64,000 bases of DNA from Pelagomonas calceolata (lineage: Eukaryota > Sar > Pelagophyceae > Pelagomonadales > Pelagomonadaceae): assembly GCA_918797485.1 (NCBI GenBank), contig CAKKNE010000001.1, forward strand, positions 3,038,001 to 3,102,000. Direction: 5' to 3'. This document shows positions 39,379 through 48,726 of this stretch, piece after piece. The translations under genes and the position numbers were made by a program. Below the pieces are notes generated by a model, which worked only from the letters and a program-made list of their open reading frames with translations, searched no databases and was not told the DNA's origin. Within the stretch, counting starts at the first letter, position 1. Every line of letters starts with the position of its first letter.

Positions 39379-40917
39379 ATGACCCGCCGAGCCGTCTGGG
39401 GCTGCCTCCTGGCGGCCAGCGTCCATGCCCGGCCCGACTGCCTCGTGGAGCTGGGCGGCGTCGCGGGCTACGTCTCGACGCAGGTCGACGTCCTCTCGCC
39501 GGAGCATGGAAAGCGCTACACGGAGGGCGAAGCCATTCCCCTGGGGCTGGAGGTGCAGGCCTGGCCCGTGGACATCGCGGCGCGGCGCGACGTGCGGCTC
39601 TGCGTCGTCCTCGACGAGCTGGAGCCGGCGTGCATTCCCGTCCTCGACCAGTCATTGCCGACGTTACAGGATTTGGGAGTGGGCGAGCACTTTGTCGAAG
39701 CGTATCTAGCTCTCGACAATAAAACGAGATTAGACTGCAACCTCGCGGAGCACGACTCCGTCATTTTTACAGTGGAACCCCCGAGGAACGCGACCACTAT
39801 TCTGTTAAGTGAGCTCCCCGACAAGAGCCACGTCGACGGGTTGCTGGTGAAGGTCCACGTTTTTCAAGTAGCGGTTGTGGAAGACCTGCGGACCTGGGTG
39901 AAGCTCGTGGACGAGCATGGTATTGTGAGAGATAAGCAACCGTGCCGGGCCTACGTGACGGCCATGCGGCGGGCCTGCGGCGATTTGCGGGCGCCGGCAC
40001 CGGGCATTTATACCGTGGAAGCCGACGGGGCGTCTTCGATAGAGGTGCACGTCCGCGGTGACACGGGAGGCGATGTAACGATAGTCTCGGCGGCCGACGC
40101 GAAGTACTTTGAGCGGTTATCGAACTTTATCGGAAGTGTCCACTTCTGGGAGCCGTTTCTTCATATTGATATTTATGACCTCGGGTTATCGTCTGACCAA
40201 CTTACACATGTACAAGAGTGGGACCGCACATCATTATTCAAGACGTCGTATACGGATATACCGCTGGTGGGCTGGAAATTCTCAGTAGTCTTGGACGCGT
40301 TGACACGTCATACAAAAGTGCTCTGGATGGACGCGAACGCCGAATTGCGACGGCCACTCACGGCGATCCGCCATTCACTAGACGAGACGGGCTACTTTTT
40401 AACTGTAGCGGGCCACCGCTTCCCCACGCCGAAGACCGTGCGACCGGCTACATTGCAACATTTCGGTTGTCGAGCGGCCTTCGCCTCGATGCCCGAGTGC
40501 ACGTCGGCCTATTTGGGGGTTGTCCGCGGTTCAGAGTTGCATGCCCTCCTCCCTTCCTTAGACAAGTGCGCATCTTCCAGAGCTTGTCTGTACCCTAAGG
40601 ATGCCGTGGGCAACACGAACCAACGGCGGGACCAGAGCGTGCTGAACGCCGCGCTCTGTCATTCCACGATAAAATGTGACGCGGACCGCAAGTTCTGGAT
40701 GTGGGCGGGCCAGAAGGTCTTTACTCCTACCGAAGATCCATCTTCCTGGAACTCGTTGGTGCTCTTTTCGAGGCGGGGCCACGGCGCGCCCTATTCACCG
40801 AGGGACGTCGCGGCGTGGAACGCCAAGCGGCGCGCGGCCGCCGCGAGCGCGGTCCCTTCTGTTCCCCAGAGTGCGGAGCGGCGCTTACCGGGTGGGTGGC
40901 ACCTGGGGGACCTGTGA
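39379..40917 (+). CDS. Secreted or Golgi glycosyltransferase-like protein (GT-A fold, DUF1647-like)
   Basis: 512 residues. Signal peptide MTRRAVWGCLLAASVHARPD, then a beta-rich N-terminal domain with several Cys. The C-terminal half has the layout of a nucleotide-sugar transferase: VTIVSAADAKYFERLSNFIG, FLHIDIYDLGLSSDQLTHVQ, WKFSVVLDALTRHTKVLWMD followed by ANAELRRPL. In WMDANAEL the DxN/E pair stands where DxD normally binds the metal. RRDQSVLNAALC near the end is typical of this group. No transmembrane anchor is seen beyond the leader. Substrate unknown. It is unrelated in detail to the glycosyltransferase-like gene at 14146, but both point to an active cell-surface glycan pathway. Confidence 0.7.
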   Translation: MTRRAVWGCLLAASVHARPDCLVELGGVAGYVSTQVDVLSPEHGKRYTEGEAIPLGLEVQAWPVDIAARRDVRLCVVLDELEPACIPVLDQSLPTLQDLGVGEHFVEAYLALDNKTRLDCNLAEHDSVIFTVEPPRNATTILLSELPDKSHVDGLLVKVHVFQVAVVEDLRTWVKLVDEHGIVRDKQPCRAYVTAMRRACGDLRAPAPGIYTVEADGASSIEVHVRGDTGGDVTIVSAADAKYFERLSNFIGSVHFWEPFLHIDIYDLGLSSDQLTHVQEWDRTSLFKTSYTDIPLVGWKFSVVLDALTRHTKVLWMDANAELRRPLTAIRHSLDETGYFLTVAGHRFPTPKTVRPATLQHFGCRAAFASMPECTSAYLGVVRGSELHALLPSLDKCASSRACLYPKDAVGNTNQRRDQSVLNAALCHSTIKCDADRKFWMWAGQKVFTPTEDPSSWNSLVLFSRRGHGAPYSPRDVAAWNAKRRAAAASAVPSVPQSAERRLPGGWHLGDL

Positions 40918-41228
40918 AGTATAGTTATTGTGCTTTTTTTGCGGTGCTAGTATGTTGATACGCTAGTTAATCGCACGGGACTTTCCCTCACGAAGGCCGC
41001 GAAGTTGGCCGCGCGCGCGGCTCTGAGCCAGCGCGACGGCTCACGAAGAGCTCGCAGCGCCGCCGGCCTCCTCAGTCCGTGGCCTGGCCCAAATACTCGC
41101 GCGGCGTCAAACAGCGGCGCTGAAGCAAAAGCACGTTAATAGCCGCTAGCTCAGCCGCGCGCGGCGCTTCGGTCCTGCGGGGCGGCTTCTGCGACTTCCG
41201 AGACGCCTGGGACGGCGACGGTGGCACT
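40918..41228. promoter_or_regulatory. Intergenic region upstream of the helicase/RING gene
   Basis: 311 bp with no coding sequence. It contains a weak copy of the CTAG-ended motif (40946-40966), 263 bp before the helicase ATG. Confidence 0.35.
40946..40966 (-). promoter_or_regulatory. CTAG-ended motif, weak copy
   Basis: On the minus strand: CTAGCGTATCAAC then ATACTAGC. The CTAG spacing is 16 rather than 18; the ends are conserved and the middle has diverged. Confidence 0.25.
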
Positions 41229-44200
41229 ATGCCGCCGCGCCGCAAGAAGTTCCAGGTCCCGCGCAAGACGACGTCGTCCGAGGCGCCGCCGCGCCGCGTC
41301 GTCACGCCGCCCGCGCCACCACCGGGCCGGCCGCGGTCGGCGGGGGCGCAAGCGCCAACACCAAACCGCGCCGCCTCGCGCCCGCTCACGGCGGAGCAGC
41401 AGGCCGCCGTCGACGCGCCATTAACCGAACCGCTCGCGATCGTCGCCGGCGCGGGCTCCGGCAAGACCGAAACGTTGACGCGACGGGTCGCGCGGGCCGT
41501 CGCCGAGGGGGCCCGGCCGGCTTCGGTACTGGTGCTCACCTTCTCGAACAAGGCCGCGCGCGAATTATTAGAAAGACTGCGCGGGTTGAATTGTGGCGGC
41601 GTCGAGGTGCGGACGTTCCACGGCTTCTCGCTGCGATTGTTGCGACGATTTGGGGATGAGGCCAATTTAGGGAGAGATTTCGTCATCCTGGGCGACAGCC
41701 AACAGAAAGCTCTCGTGAAGAAGTGCTGCCAGGAAATTACGCGCGACGAGGACGAGAACGATGTGAGGAGGGCGTGGGCGCTGATCAAGCGGGCGCGGTC
41801 GCGAGGCGTCTCGTCAAACGATCTCGATGGTAGTGTCGGCGCGATCTTCCGCTTGTATCGTTTGAAGTTAAGAGCCATGCGCGCCGTCGACTTCGACGAC
41901 GTCGTCGATGCGGCGGCGTTTGCGTGCTCGCAGCAAGGTAGATGCGGCGCCTTCGTGCGGTCGCGTTATACTCAAGGTTTTGTCGACGAGTGGCAAGATA
42001 CATCGAGGAACCAACTCGCGTTACTGGCGTCGATTTTTGCTGGGGATAGAGCTCCCTTGACAGTGGTCGGTGACGACGACCAAGCCATCTATGGTTGGAG
42101 GGATGCATTACCGGCGGCCTTCGACGCGTTCCGGCGGGTGTTTGAAGGTGCATCCGTGCTACCGCTCACGAGAAACTACCGGAGCGGCGGCCACGTCGTC
42201 GCCGCGGCGCGCGCCGTCGTCCGCAAGGTCGCTGGGAGGGTCGACAAGGACCTCTGGACGGCGCGGAGCGACGGCGAGCCCGTGGCTGTCTTGAGAGTCG
42301 AGGGCGGCCCCCAGGCCGAGGCTCGCGTCGTCGCGCGGCGCATCCAGCGGTTGCTATCAAAGTGTCGACCGAAGGATGTAGCGGTGCTGTGTCGGAGCGC
42401 GTCTCCCGCATTACGACTGGTCGAGAAGCGGCTTACTGAACTACACATCAAGTGTAGGGTGGTGGGCGGGCAGCGCTTCTTCGAGCGGCCGGTCGTGCAC
42501 GCGGCGCTGAGTTATTTGAGGTTGGCGCGGAATGAATTGGATGACGCCGCGGCCGAGACCGTTTTATTACAGAGACCCGGCCTCGGGCCGAAGACGCTCG
42601 ATAGGATACGGTCGGACTTGCCGTTGCTTGGGGCGTGTAGAGCGGCCCTCGAAAGTTCACTGAATGAAAAGACGCGGACGGCGATCAACGACGTGCTCTC
42701 GGCCTTAGATCGCATCCACGACACGCTGCACACGTCGCCGCGGCCCCTTCGAAGCGCATTGAAGCTCCTCGATCCGCTTATCATCCCTCCGGCCCAGGAA
42801 CCGGGCGACGAGGGCGTGGATGGTGAGAAGGCCAAGAAGCGGCGCGGCGAGCGCGCCGTCGCGGTAGATTTACTAGAACAACTACGACGCCTCGCGGCGC
42901 AGAAGGAGGACGAGTCGACCGAAAATGAAGGCCCATCGTTACTACGCGAGTTCCTCGACACTTGTGCCTTGGACGCGGGTGATGGTGATGATGATAGTGA
43001 CGAGGTGTCGCTGACGACGATCCACCGGGCCAAGGGTCTCGAGTGGCCCCACGTCCTGCTCGTGCGGGCGAACGACGGCGTGCTGCCGGCGTCGGCGCGC
43101 GCGAGCGACGCCGCGGACGGCTGCGACGCCAAGGCCGCGCGGGCGCTGGCGCCGCGCGACGACGCGAAGCGGCTCGAGGAGGAAAGGAGGTTGTTTCACG
43201 TCGCGATCACGCGCGCGCGCGAGTCGTTTGTGGTCACGCACGCGACGCGGGAATTGGAGGGCGACGGCGAGGCGCGGCCGTCGCCGTTCTTAAAGGACCT
43301 GCCGGCGGCGTGCGTGCGCCGCGAGACCGTTTCTTCTGAAACGGCGTCGCCGCCGCCGCCGCCGCGACGCCCCGGGCCGCCGTTGAAAGGGCCGCCCGTG
43401 CCGTCCTTCCAGACGGCCGCCTCCATCACGGCCGCCGCGCCGGCCCCGGCGCCGCCGCCGCCGCCGCCTCCCGAACCGACGCCGCCGCCGCGCGTCCGGT
43501 GCCGCGTGCACCGCGTGGCCTGCGTCCGCCGCGAGGACGGCTCGCACGTGTGCGCGCTGCCGGCCGAGCTCGCCTGCGGCTTTGTGCTCGGTCCTGGGGA
43601 GACGGCGCCCGACCCGGTGCTTTATCCGGCGTCCTTGTCTTCGCGTGGGTATCGAAGCCATCACCATTGTCACACGCAGGCGCGGGGCCGCATCACGACC
43701 TTCTTCCAGCCGCGCGTGCCCCCGGCCACGCCATCTGCGCCTCCGCCGCGACAGTCGCTGCTGTCGCCGGCCACGACGACGTCGCGCGGGTCCGCCTCGG
43801 CGTTCCTGCCGCCGGCCCCGTCGCCGGCCGCGGCGTTCCCGGAGGCCGCGGCGTCGCCGTTGCCGGCGCCCGAGCCGCCGTCGACACAGGACTTCGTCGA
43901 CTGCCTCGACGACTTCGAGGCGCGGCAAAGCGCCGCCGACGCCGCGTCGGACGACGACGGGGACCTGACGCAGCCCTACGTGCCGCCGAGCTCCGCCGCG
44001 TTCGAGTTGCGCCCCGCGCCGGCCGGGCATCTCTGCCCCCACGGGAACGGGCCCGGCTGCGCCGGGTGCGCGGCGCGGCAGCGGGGCGACGCCGTCGTGG
44101 CCGCCCCGGCGCCGCGCCGGCGGTCCTTCGCCTGCCGCGACGTGAACGATCGCGACGTGAACGCGGCGCCGCCGCCCGTCGTGGCCAAGGCCGCGCCGCC

Positions 44201-45311
44201 CGCGCCCGCGCTGCCGCCTCGGCCAGCCGAGCCGCCGGCACCAGCCGAGCCGGTCGCGCCGCCCGCGCCGTCTCCTGCGCCGCCACTACCCGTCGAACCG
44301 CCTCGGCCACTCGAGTCGCCGCCACAGGCGGAGCCCGCCGAGCCGCCCGCGCCTGCGCGAGTCGAGCGGCCGGCACAGGCCGAGTCGCCCGCACCAGCTG
44401 GCGCCGCGGCGCCAGTCGAGCCACCCGCCGACGACGCCTGGGCCCCGCACCGGAAGGCCGCGCGGGAGGGCGGCTTCTACGAGGTCTGTCCGGACTTCGA
44501 CGCGCAGCTCCAGTTCGCCCTCGACAACGCCCAGGAGGGCGACCTCGACGGCATGGAGGCCGCGGCCGCCGCGACCACGGACGCGCGCGAGCGGGCCGTC
44601 TACGCCTACATCGTCGCCGCCGTGCGCGCGCTGGCCGTACCCGCGGAGCCGGCCGCGCCAGCCGCGCCGCCGCTACCCATCGATCCACCGGCGGAGCCCG
44701 CCGAGCCGCCGGCACCGCTCGCCGCTCCCGCCGAGGAAGCGCCGGCGCCCGTGCCGCCGTCGCCGCCGCCCGAGTGCGCCATCTGCCTCGGGGAGATCGA
44801 CGACGGGGCCCAGGTCCTCCGGTGCGGCCACACGTTCCACTCCGAGTGCATCGGCGAGCTGGCGGACCATGCGCCTATGGCGGCGCCGACGCGGCGGTCG
44901 CTCCAGGTGTCCTGCCCGCTCTGTCGAAACGTGGCGCGCGAACCGGCGCCCGCCCCAAAAGAAGACGACGAGGCCGACCTCATCTGCCGGCCGCGGAAGG
45001 TGCCGAAGAAGCGGCGGCGCCGCGCGCCCAAGCCGCCGCCCGAGCCGCCGGGCGCGAAAAAGAAGCGCGCCCACGAGAAGATCGCGCCCTACCGGAACGA
45101 CTTCTGGGCGCACCTCAACGGTGCCATCGAGAAGAAGAAGAGTCAAAAGCCGCGGAAGAAGAAGAAACCGGACCTCGTCCCGGGCCAGACCTTCCTCAAC
45201 TTCGCGCCGCGGCCACCGCCGCCGCCGGGCCCGCCGCCGCCCGAGGACTCGCCGCCGCCGCCGCCGCCGCCGGAGGTAATCGACGTCGACGCGGACCTGA
45301 CGCAAGACTGA
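41229..45311 (+). CDS. UvrD/Rep-type SF1A DNA helicase fused to a C-terminal RING
   Basis: 1360 residues. Helicase motifs: Walker A AGAGSGKT (73-80), Ia VLTFSNKAAREL, motif II VDEWQDT (Asp253), motif III VVGDDDQAIYGWR, motif IV LTRNYRS, motif V TTIHRAKGLEW, motif VI FHVAITRARE. This fits a 3'-5' translocase of the UvrD/PcrA/Srs2 class. Then come long Pro/Ala linkers, a Cys/His patch around VRCRVHRVACVRRE, and an RITTFFQPR motif resembling a degenerate PCNA-binding box. A RING follows at 1183-1232 (CAICLGEIDDG, CGHTFHSECI, CPLCR). The tail is Lys-rich (KKRRRRAPKPP, a likely nuclear signal). Inferred role: recombination or fork repair with built-in ubiquitin ligase activity. The fusion is unusual. 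Confidence 0.85.
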   Translation: MPPRRKKFQVPRKTTSSEAPPRRVVTPPAPPPGRPRSAGAQAPTPNRAASRPLTAEQQAAVDAPLTEPLAIVAGAGSGKTETLTRRVARAVAEGARPASVLVLTFSNKAARELLERLRGLNCGGVEVRTFHGFSLRLLRRFGDEANLGRDFVILGDSQQKALVKKCCQEITRDEDENDVRRAWALIKRARSRGVSSNDLDGSVGAIFRLYRLKLRAMRAVDFDDVVDAAAFACSQQGRCGAFVRSRYTQGFVDEWQDTSRNQLALLASIFAGDRAPLTVVGDDDQAIYGWRDALPAAFDAFRRVFEGASVLPLTRNYRSGGHVVAAARAVVRKVAGRVDKDLWTARSDGEPVAVLRVEGGPQAEARVVARRIQRLLSKCRPKDVAVLCRSASPALRLVEKRLTELHIKCRVVGGQRFFERPVVHAALSYLRLARNELDDAAAETVLLQRPGLGPKTLDRIRSDLPLLGACRAALESSLNEKTRTAINDVLSALDRIHDTLHTSPRPLRSALKLLDPLIIPPAQEPGDEGVDGEKAKKRRGERAVAVDLLEQLRRLAAQKEDESTENEGPSLLREFLDTCALDAGDGDDDSDEVSLTTIHRAKGLEWPHVLLVRANDGVLPASARASDAADGCDAKAARALAPRDDAKRLEEERRLFHVAITRARESFVVTHATRELEGDGEARPSPFLKDLPAACVRRETVSSETASPPPPPRRPGPPLKGPPVPSFQTAASITAAAPAPAPPPPPPPEPTPPPRVRCRVHRVACVRREDGSHVCALPAELACGFVLGPGETAPDPVLYPASLSSRGYRSHHHCHTQARGRITTFFQPRVPPATPSAPPPRQSLLSPATTTSRGSASAFLPPAPSPAAAFPEAAASPLPAPEPPSTQDFVDCLDDFEARQSAADAASDDDGDLTQPYVPPSSAAFELRPAPAGHLCPHGNGPGCAGCAARQRGDAVVAAPAPRRRSFACRDVNDRDVNAAPPPVVAKAAPPAPALPPRPAEPPAPAEPVAPPAPSPAPPLPVEPPRPLESPPQAEPAEPPAPARVERPAQAESPAPAGAAAPVEPPADDAWAPHRKAAREGGFYEVCPDFDAQLQFALDNAQEGDLDGMEAAAAATTDARERAVYAYIVAAVRALAVPAEPAAPAAPPLPIDPPAEPAEPPAPLAAPAEEAPAPVPPSPPPECAICLGEIDDGAQVLRCGHTFHSECIGELADHAPMAAPTRRSLQVSCPLCRNVAREPAPAPKEDDEADLICRPRKVPKKRRRRAPKPPPEPPGAKKKRAHEKIAPYRNDFWAHLNGAIEKKKSQKPRKKKKPDLVPGQTFLNFAPRPPPPPGPPPPEDSPPPPPPPEVIDVDADLTQD

Positions 45312-45356
45312 AGAACTAAGAATTATGACTGTACAACTTTATTCACAACAACAAGA

Positions 45357-46643
45357 CTAGTTCTCGACGCCCAGGACGACGGCGAGCGACAGCCAGACGC
45401 CCGCGTTGACGACCCAGATGGCCACGACGCCGGCCCACTGGAGCACGTCGATCGATTCCGAAAGCGTATGGATCCGCCGGTAAAATAGCGGCGAGCAGTA
45501 GCCGTCCAGGAAACGCACGATCCACGTCGCGAAGACGACCACCAATGCCGCGATAGGGTTCCGCGGTCTGCCCACCACACCACAAATCAAGGACGCGAGC
45601 GCCACCGCTAGGCAGCCCGCGGTCACGACGGCGTCGGACTTCGCCACGTTGATCGGCGCGTCGCGCCGCATCGCGAAGAGCGCGCCCACGAAGCACGTGA
45701 TCAGCGAGCCGCTGACAGCGACTGCCAAATACGCCGCGCCGTCCTTGGACGCCTCCGGCGCGGTCAGCGACGCCGCGTAGGGCAGGAACGACCGCAGTAA
45801 CACCCAGGAGGCCAGCTGGTAATATGCTCCCGAGTACGCAAGGCGTCGACATTCCTGCGTGCGCGCTTCCCGGTCCTCGTCGGGCACCCGTCGTGACAAG
45901 GGCGGCATCTTGAGCGAGAGGAGCCGCGTCTCGGCCCAGGTCGCGTCTTCTTCTTCCTCCTCGGACAGCGCGACGTCGTCCGGGGCCGCGGGCGCGCCGA
46001 ATCCGCCGCCACGTTGCGGCGAGAGCTCGCAGCCCTTGGGCGACTCGGTCTCGCCCGGCGCGGCCTTGGCCACGCGGCCGATGGCGTGGAAGGCCGCGAC
46101 CGGCAGGACCAGGAGCCCCGCGAGGCAGAGGAAGAACGGCGTCGGGCCGAACTCCCGCCGCACGCTGTCGACGCGCTGCAGCAGCGCGAGGAAGGCCGGG
46201 AGCAAAGCGCCCGCGTTGCCGCCGGCCATGAGCTCGACGATGCGCGTGGCGCGCCCGGTCTCCGCCGCCCAGGGGTTCAGGGCGAGCTGCTGGAAGTTGC
46301 CCACGAGCGACGTGGCGAAGACGCACAGATAGAGCGCGACCGACGCGCCGCCGACGCTCTGATGCCAAAAAAAGGCCAATATAAGTGCGGTGGCGAGCTG
46401 CGCGTAGACGGCGCCGCCGACCCAGGTGCGCAGCGACCACTGCACTCGGCGCTGGACGACGGCGTGACCCGGCACGACGACCGTGTTGGCAACGGCGGAC
46501 ACGGCGGTCAAGTACGTGGCGAGCGCCAAGCCTTCCGGTTGCGTGCGGTCGAACAGTGCCACCTCCGCGAAGATTCCATCGAGTAGGAGCCAGGACGGGC
46601 CTAGGCCCAGGGCGGCGTAGCTGAGGGAGCGGCGGTCGAGCAT
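45357..46643 (-). CDS. Multi-pass membrane transporter, SLC52 riboflavin-transporter-like
   Basis: 428 residues from the ATG at 46643; the upstream ATG at 46694 would put a His-rich leader in front. About 10-11 hydrophobic helices in two halves, separated by an acidic cytosolic loop (ALSEEEEEDATWAE). The first helix region, LGLGPSWLLLDGIFAEVALF, then QPEGLALATYLTAVSAVANT, resembles the start of eukaryotic riboflavin transporters (GSW..INGIW.ELPL..LPEGW.LPSYL). The second half (YSGAYYQLASWVLLRSFLPY) is compatible but weaker. The call is by recalled motif similarity only. It converges on the helicase/RING gene with 45 bp between them. Confidence 0.5.
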   Translation of the reverse strand: MLDRRSLSYAALGLGPSWLLLDGIFAEVALFDRTQPEGLALATYLTAVSAVANTVVVPGHAVVQRRVQWSLRTWVGGAVYAQLATALILAFFWHQSVGGASVALYLCVFATSLVGNFQQLALNPWAAETGRATRIVELMAGGNAGALLPAFLALLQRVDSVRREFGPTPFFLCLAGLLVLPVAAFHAIGRVAKAAPGETESPKGCELSPQRGGGFGAPAAPDDVALSEEEEEDATWAETRLLSLKMPPLSRRVPDEDREARTQECRRLAYSGAYYQLASWVLLRSFLPYAASLTAPEASKDGAAYLAVAVSGSLITCFVGALFAMRRDAPINVAKSDAVVTAGCLAVALASLICGVVGRPRNPIAALVVVFATWIVRFLDGYCSPLFYRRIHTLSESIDVLQWAGVVAIWVVNAGVWLSLAVVLGVEN

Positions 46644-46747
46644 CGCTGCAGCAGCGACGTGCGCCAGCAAGTGACAGCGGTTGCTGACCTCCACGCAGTG
46701 TGGGCTCGAATGCAGGCAGTGTTTGCGCCGCTGCGCCTTACAACCGA

Positions 46748-46771
46748 GCTAGCGGCATGTAAGACACTAGC
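46748..46771 (+). promoter_or_regulatory. CTAG-ended near-palindromic motif, copy 4 (best-preserved)
   Basis: GCTAGCGGCATG then TAAGACACTAGC. It lies in a divergent promoter, 105 bp from the transporter start (46643) and 53 bp before the ATG at 46824. Confidence 0.5.
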
Positions 46772-46823
46772 AATTACAAAACTGGCTGCCAACTGGCAAG
46801 CCTGGCTGCCCGCTGCTCGCAAA

Positions 46824-47666
46824 ATGGAGGTCTTCGTCGTGCATTACGACAAGTTGGAGGTTGGCAGGAACCACTGCTACGCAACCGACGCCGAGGTGGT
46901 TGGTGTGTTCCTGCAGCTCTGCAACGCGATCCGGCGCGCAAGGGAGAAGGCTGTCGAGATCCGAGAACGTTTCGACTACTTTGCGGAAAGCGAGAACCCT
47001 CTCAACAATACCGACGAAAATAATTTTTGGTGGGACGGGACACGGCCCGACGATGTGGGACGCACCATCGAGGACAGGGTCTACGTTCGCCAGTACCCCA
47101 CCAGGGACCAATTGCCCACCAGGGACATGACCTTCGAAGCCGCCGAGCCGTTCCTGGCCGCGATGAAGCAAGGCGAGCTCGTGGCTGCCATTGGCAGAGC
47201 TTGGGACCAATCTCCGGCGTTGCGCAGCCAGTTGGAGGCCGCGACGGCGGACACGTGGAGCCGGGCAGCCGACCAGCGCAAGATGCTGGCGCACAATTGG
47301 GAGGAGGACCCGAAGCCGCGATACGGCGAGACGGGTCCCATTCGTTTCAAGGACGCCCCTGCTACTGTGAACGTCGGTAACTTGTGGCACGGGATGTCGA
47401 TGGCGGGAGTCAACGACTTGCTTGATGGGGGGGACTTAGTATGGGAAGACGAAGACGGCGAGGAGGGCGGCTGCGACGAATGCGGCGCGCCCGGCTCGAC
47501 GTGCACGGTGATTCTCGAAGCGAACCGCAAGGGCACCCTGCGGCTCGTCGCCGAAACTCAGATCATGTGCTACTGCAATTCCGATTCCGCCGAGGTCGCT
47601 TGCACCGACCGCGCCACGTTCCGGATCGCGGCGCCGGCGCGGAAGACTAAGCGGAAGGCTAGGTAG
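46824..47666 (+). CDS. Protein of unknown function with a Cys-rich C-terminus
   Basis: 280 residues from the ATG at 46824 (MEVFVVHYDKLEVGRNHCYA). In-frame ATGs at 46659 and 46710 exist, but the extension covers the promoter motif and the divergent neighbour's leader. Mostly helical and charged, with ENPLNNTDENNFWWDG and a W/H-rich middle. The last third has a Cys cluster (CDECGAPGSTC, IMCYCNSDSAEVAC) that could bind zinc. The end is basic (ARKTKRKAR). I do not recognise it. Confidence 0.6.
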   Translation: MEVFVVHYDKLEVGRNHCYATDAEVVGVFLQLCNAIRRAREKAVEIRERFDYFAESENPLNNTDENNFWWDGTRPDDVGRTIEDRVYVRQYPTRDQLPTRDMTFEAAEPFLAAMKQGELVAAIGRAWDQSPALRSQLEAATADTWSRAADQRKMLAHNWEEDPKPRYGETGPIRFKDAPATVNVGNLWHGMSMAGVNDLLDGGDLVWEDEDGEEGGCDECGAPGSTCTVILEANRKGTLRLVAETQIMCYCNSDSAEVACTDRATFRIAAPARKTKRKAR

Positions 47667-47806
47667 GAGAGGTCCCGGCCTCGCGTGTAAGTCTCGTCGT
47701 GTCTTTTTTTTTTTTTGAATAATTATTATCGGTTGGATCTTCAGTGCTCAGCACTTCGCCCTTAGACAGCTGCCCCAAAGCACATTAAACGAGCGCAAAC
47801 ATCACC

Positions 47807-48442
47807 ATGGCAGCCCGTCGTGCCCTTCTTGACCTGCTTGAACGCGCCGTACAGCTTCTGCGCGAAGGAACGACGCCGGGCTGCACCAACCTCACGAAGC
47901 CCGAGCTGCGCGAATTAGCGGCGACGGCACGAGCGCTCGCGGCGGGCGCTGAGGCCGAAATCGAGGTGACTACCTTGCAGCAGCGCGTCCTCAACTACTA
48001 CACGATCCACGGCACGAGCTACGAAGGCTGCAACATGAACGACGTCGCCGCGAGCCTCGGCATCGACCTGGCCAAAGTCCGGTCGGCGGTGGACTTCCTG
48101 GAGGACGAGGGCGAACTCTACTCGACGATCGACGAAGACCACCACAAGTTCACAATGGAGGAGGAGGAGCTCGCGGCCGCGGCGCAGCTCCCGCTCCGCG
48201 AGGAGAAGAAGGACGTGTCCCGTTGTGTGGTTTGCATGGATGCCACTGCTAACATGTCGTTTGTCCACGGGAACACGGCTCACTTGGCTACCTGCGAGGC
48301 ATGTGCGAAAAAATTCAAAAGACATAATCAGCTCGGAGCATCGGGAGCGGTCAGCCGCATATCGTCCCCGCCCGCCACTAGCATTGCTGACAGATGCCCC
48401 GTATGCCGCCAAGGTATCGAACGCATTGCCAAGCAGTTCTAG
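47807..48442 (+). CDS. RPA32C-like winged helix fused to an MDM2/IAP-type RING
   Basis: 211 residues. N-terminal 50 residues are helical. Residues 55-116 match the winged-helix C-terminal domain of RPA2: LQQRVLNYYTIHGTSYEGCN, MNDVAASLGIDLAKVRSAVD, FLEDEGELYSTIDEDHHKFT. Residues 140-200 are a RING of the MDM2 kind (CVVCMDATANMSFVHGNTAH, CEACAKKFKRH, CPVCRQGIERI), with a 20-residue Ser/Ala insert before the last CPVC. In RPA the winged helix docks repair factors (UNG2, XPA, RAD52, SMARCAL1). Here it lacks the OB fold, so this protein may bring ubiquitin ligase activity to RPA32C-binding partners. It lies near the helicase/RING and UBA/PUB genes. The start is in an ACCATGG context. Confidence 0.8.
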   Translation: MAARRALLDLLERAVQLLREGTTPGCTNLTKPELRELAATARALAAGAEAEIEVTTLQQRVLNYYTIHGTSYEGCNMNDVAASLGIDLAKVRSAVDFLEDEGELYSTIDEDHHKFTMEEEELAAAAQLPLREEKKDVSRCVVCMDATANMSFVHGNTAHLATCEACAKKFKRHNQLGASGAVSRISSPPATSIADRCPVCRQGIERIAKQF

Positions 48443-48726
48443 GAAGTTGGGAAGAAGGGGGATGGTAAGAAAGGGGCGTCACGGTCCGACGAAATCCCGT
48501 AATAAATTATTTTACACATTTTGGTAATTTCGGGGGAATGGGAAACTAGGGGGAACGCGACTCGGATGGATTTTCAGTCTCCCAGCCCCGGGGGTGCTCT
48601 GTTTTGATGCGACTCAGGTCGAATGACCTGGGGAGTGTCAAAACCGACACCCCCTACTCTCTCCACCACAAGGCCACCGCCGAGTAGATACATACGCTTA
48701 AGAAACCCTCCCCCTATAATAGTAGA
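48443..48726. other. Convergent intergenic region with paired hairpins
   Basis: 284 bp between converging stops, longer than the usual 10-45 bp here. Two adjacent inverted repeats: CAGGTC-GAAT-GACCTG (48615-48630) and GTGTC-AAAACC-GACAC (48635-48650), the second extended by GGG/CCC. A CCCCGGGG palindrome lies just upstream (48585-48592 area). This could be a structured 3' UTR or a small non-coding RNA; I recognise no known RNA family. Confidence 0.35.

Noticed and set aside
43290-44715. Long antisense ORFs across the helicase/RING linker
   Set aside because: They are Arg/Gly/Ala shadows of the Pro/Ala-rich linker with no recognisable motif.
48290-48410. Possible 44-bp intron in the RPA32C/RING gene (GTCAGCC...GACAG)
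   Set aside because: Removing it would break the frame into CPVCRQ, and the uninterrupted frame keeps all RING ligands.
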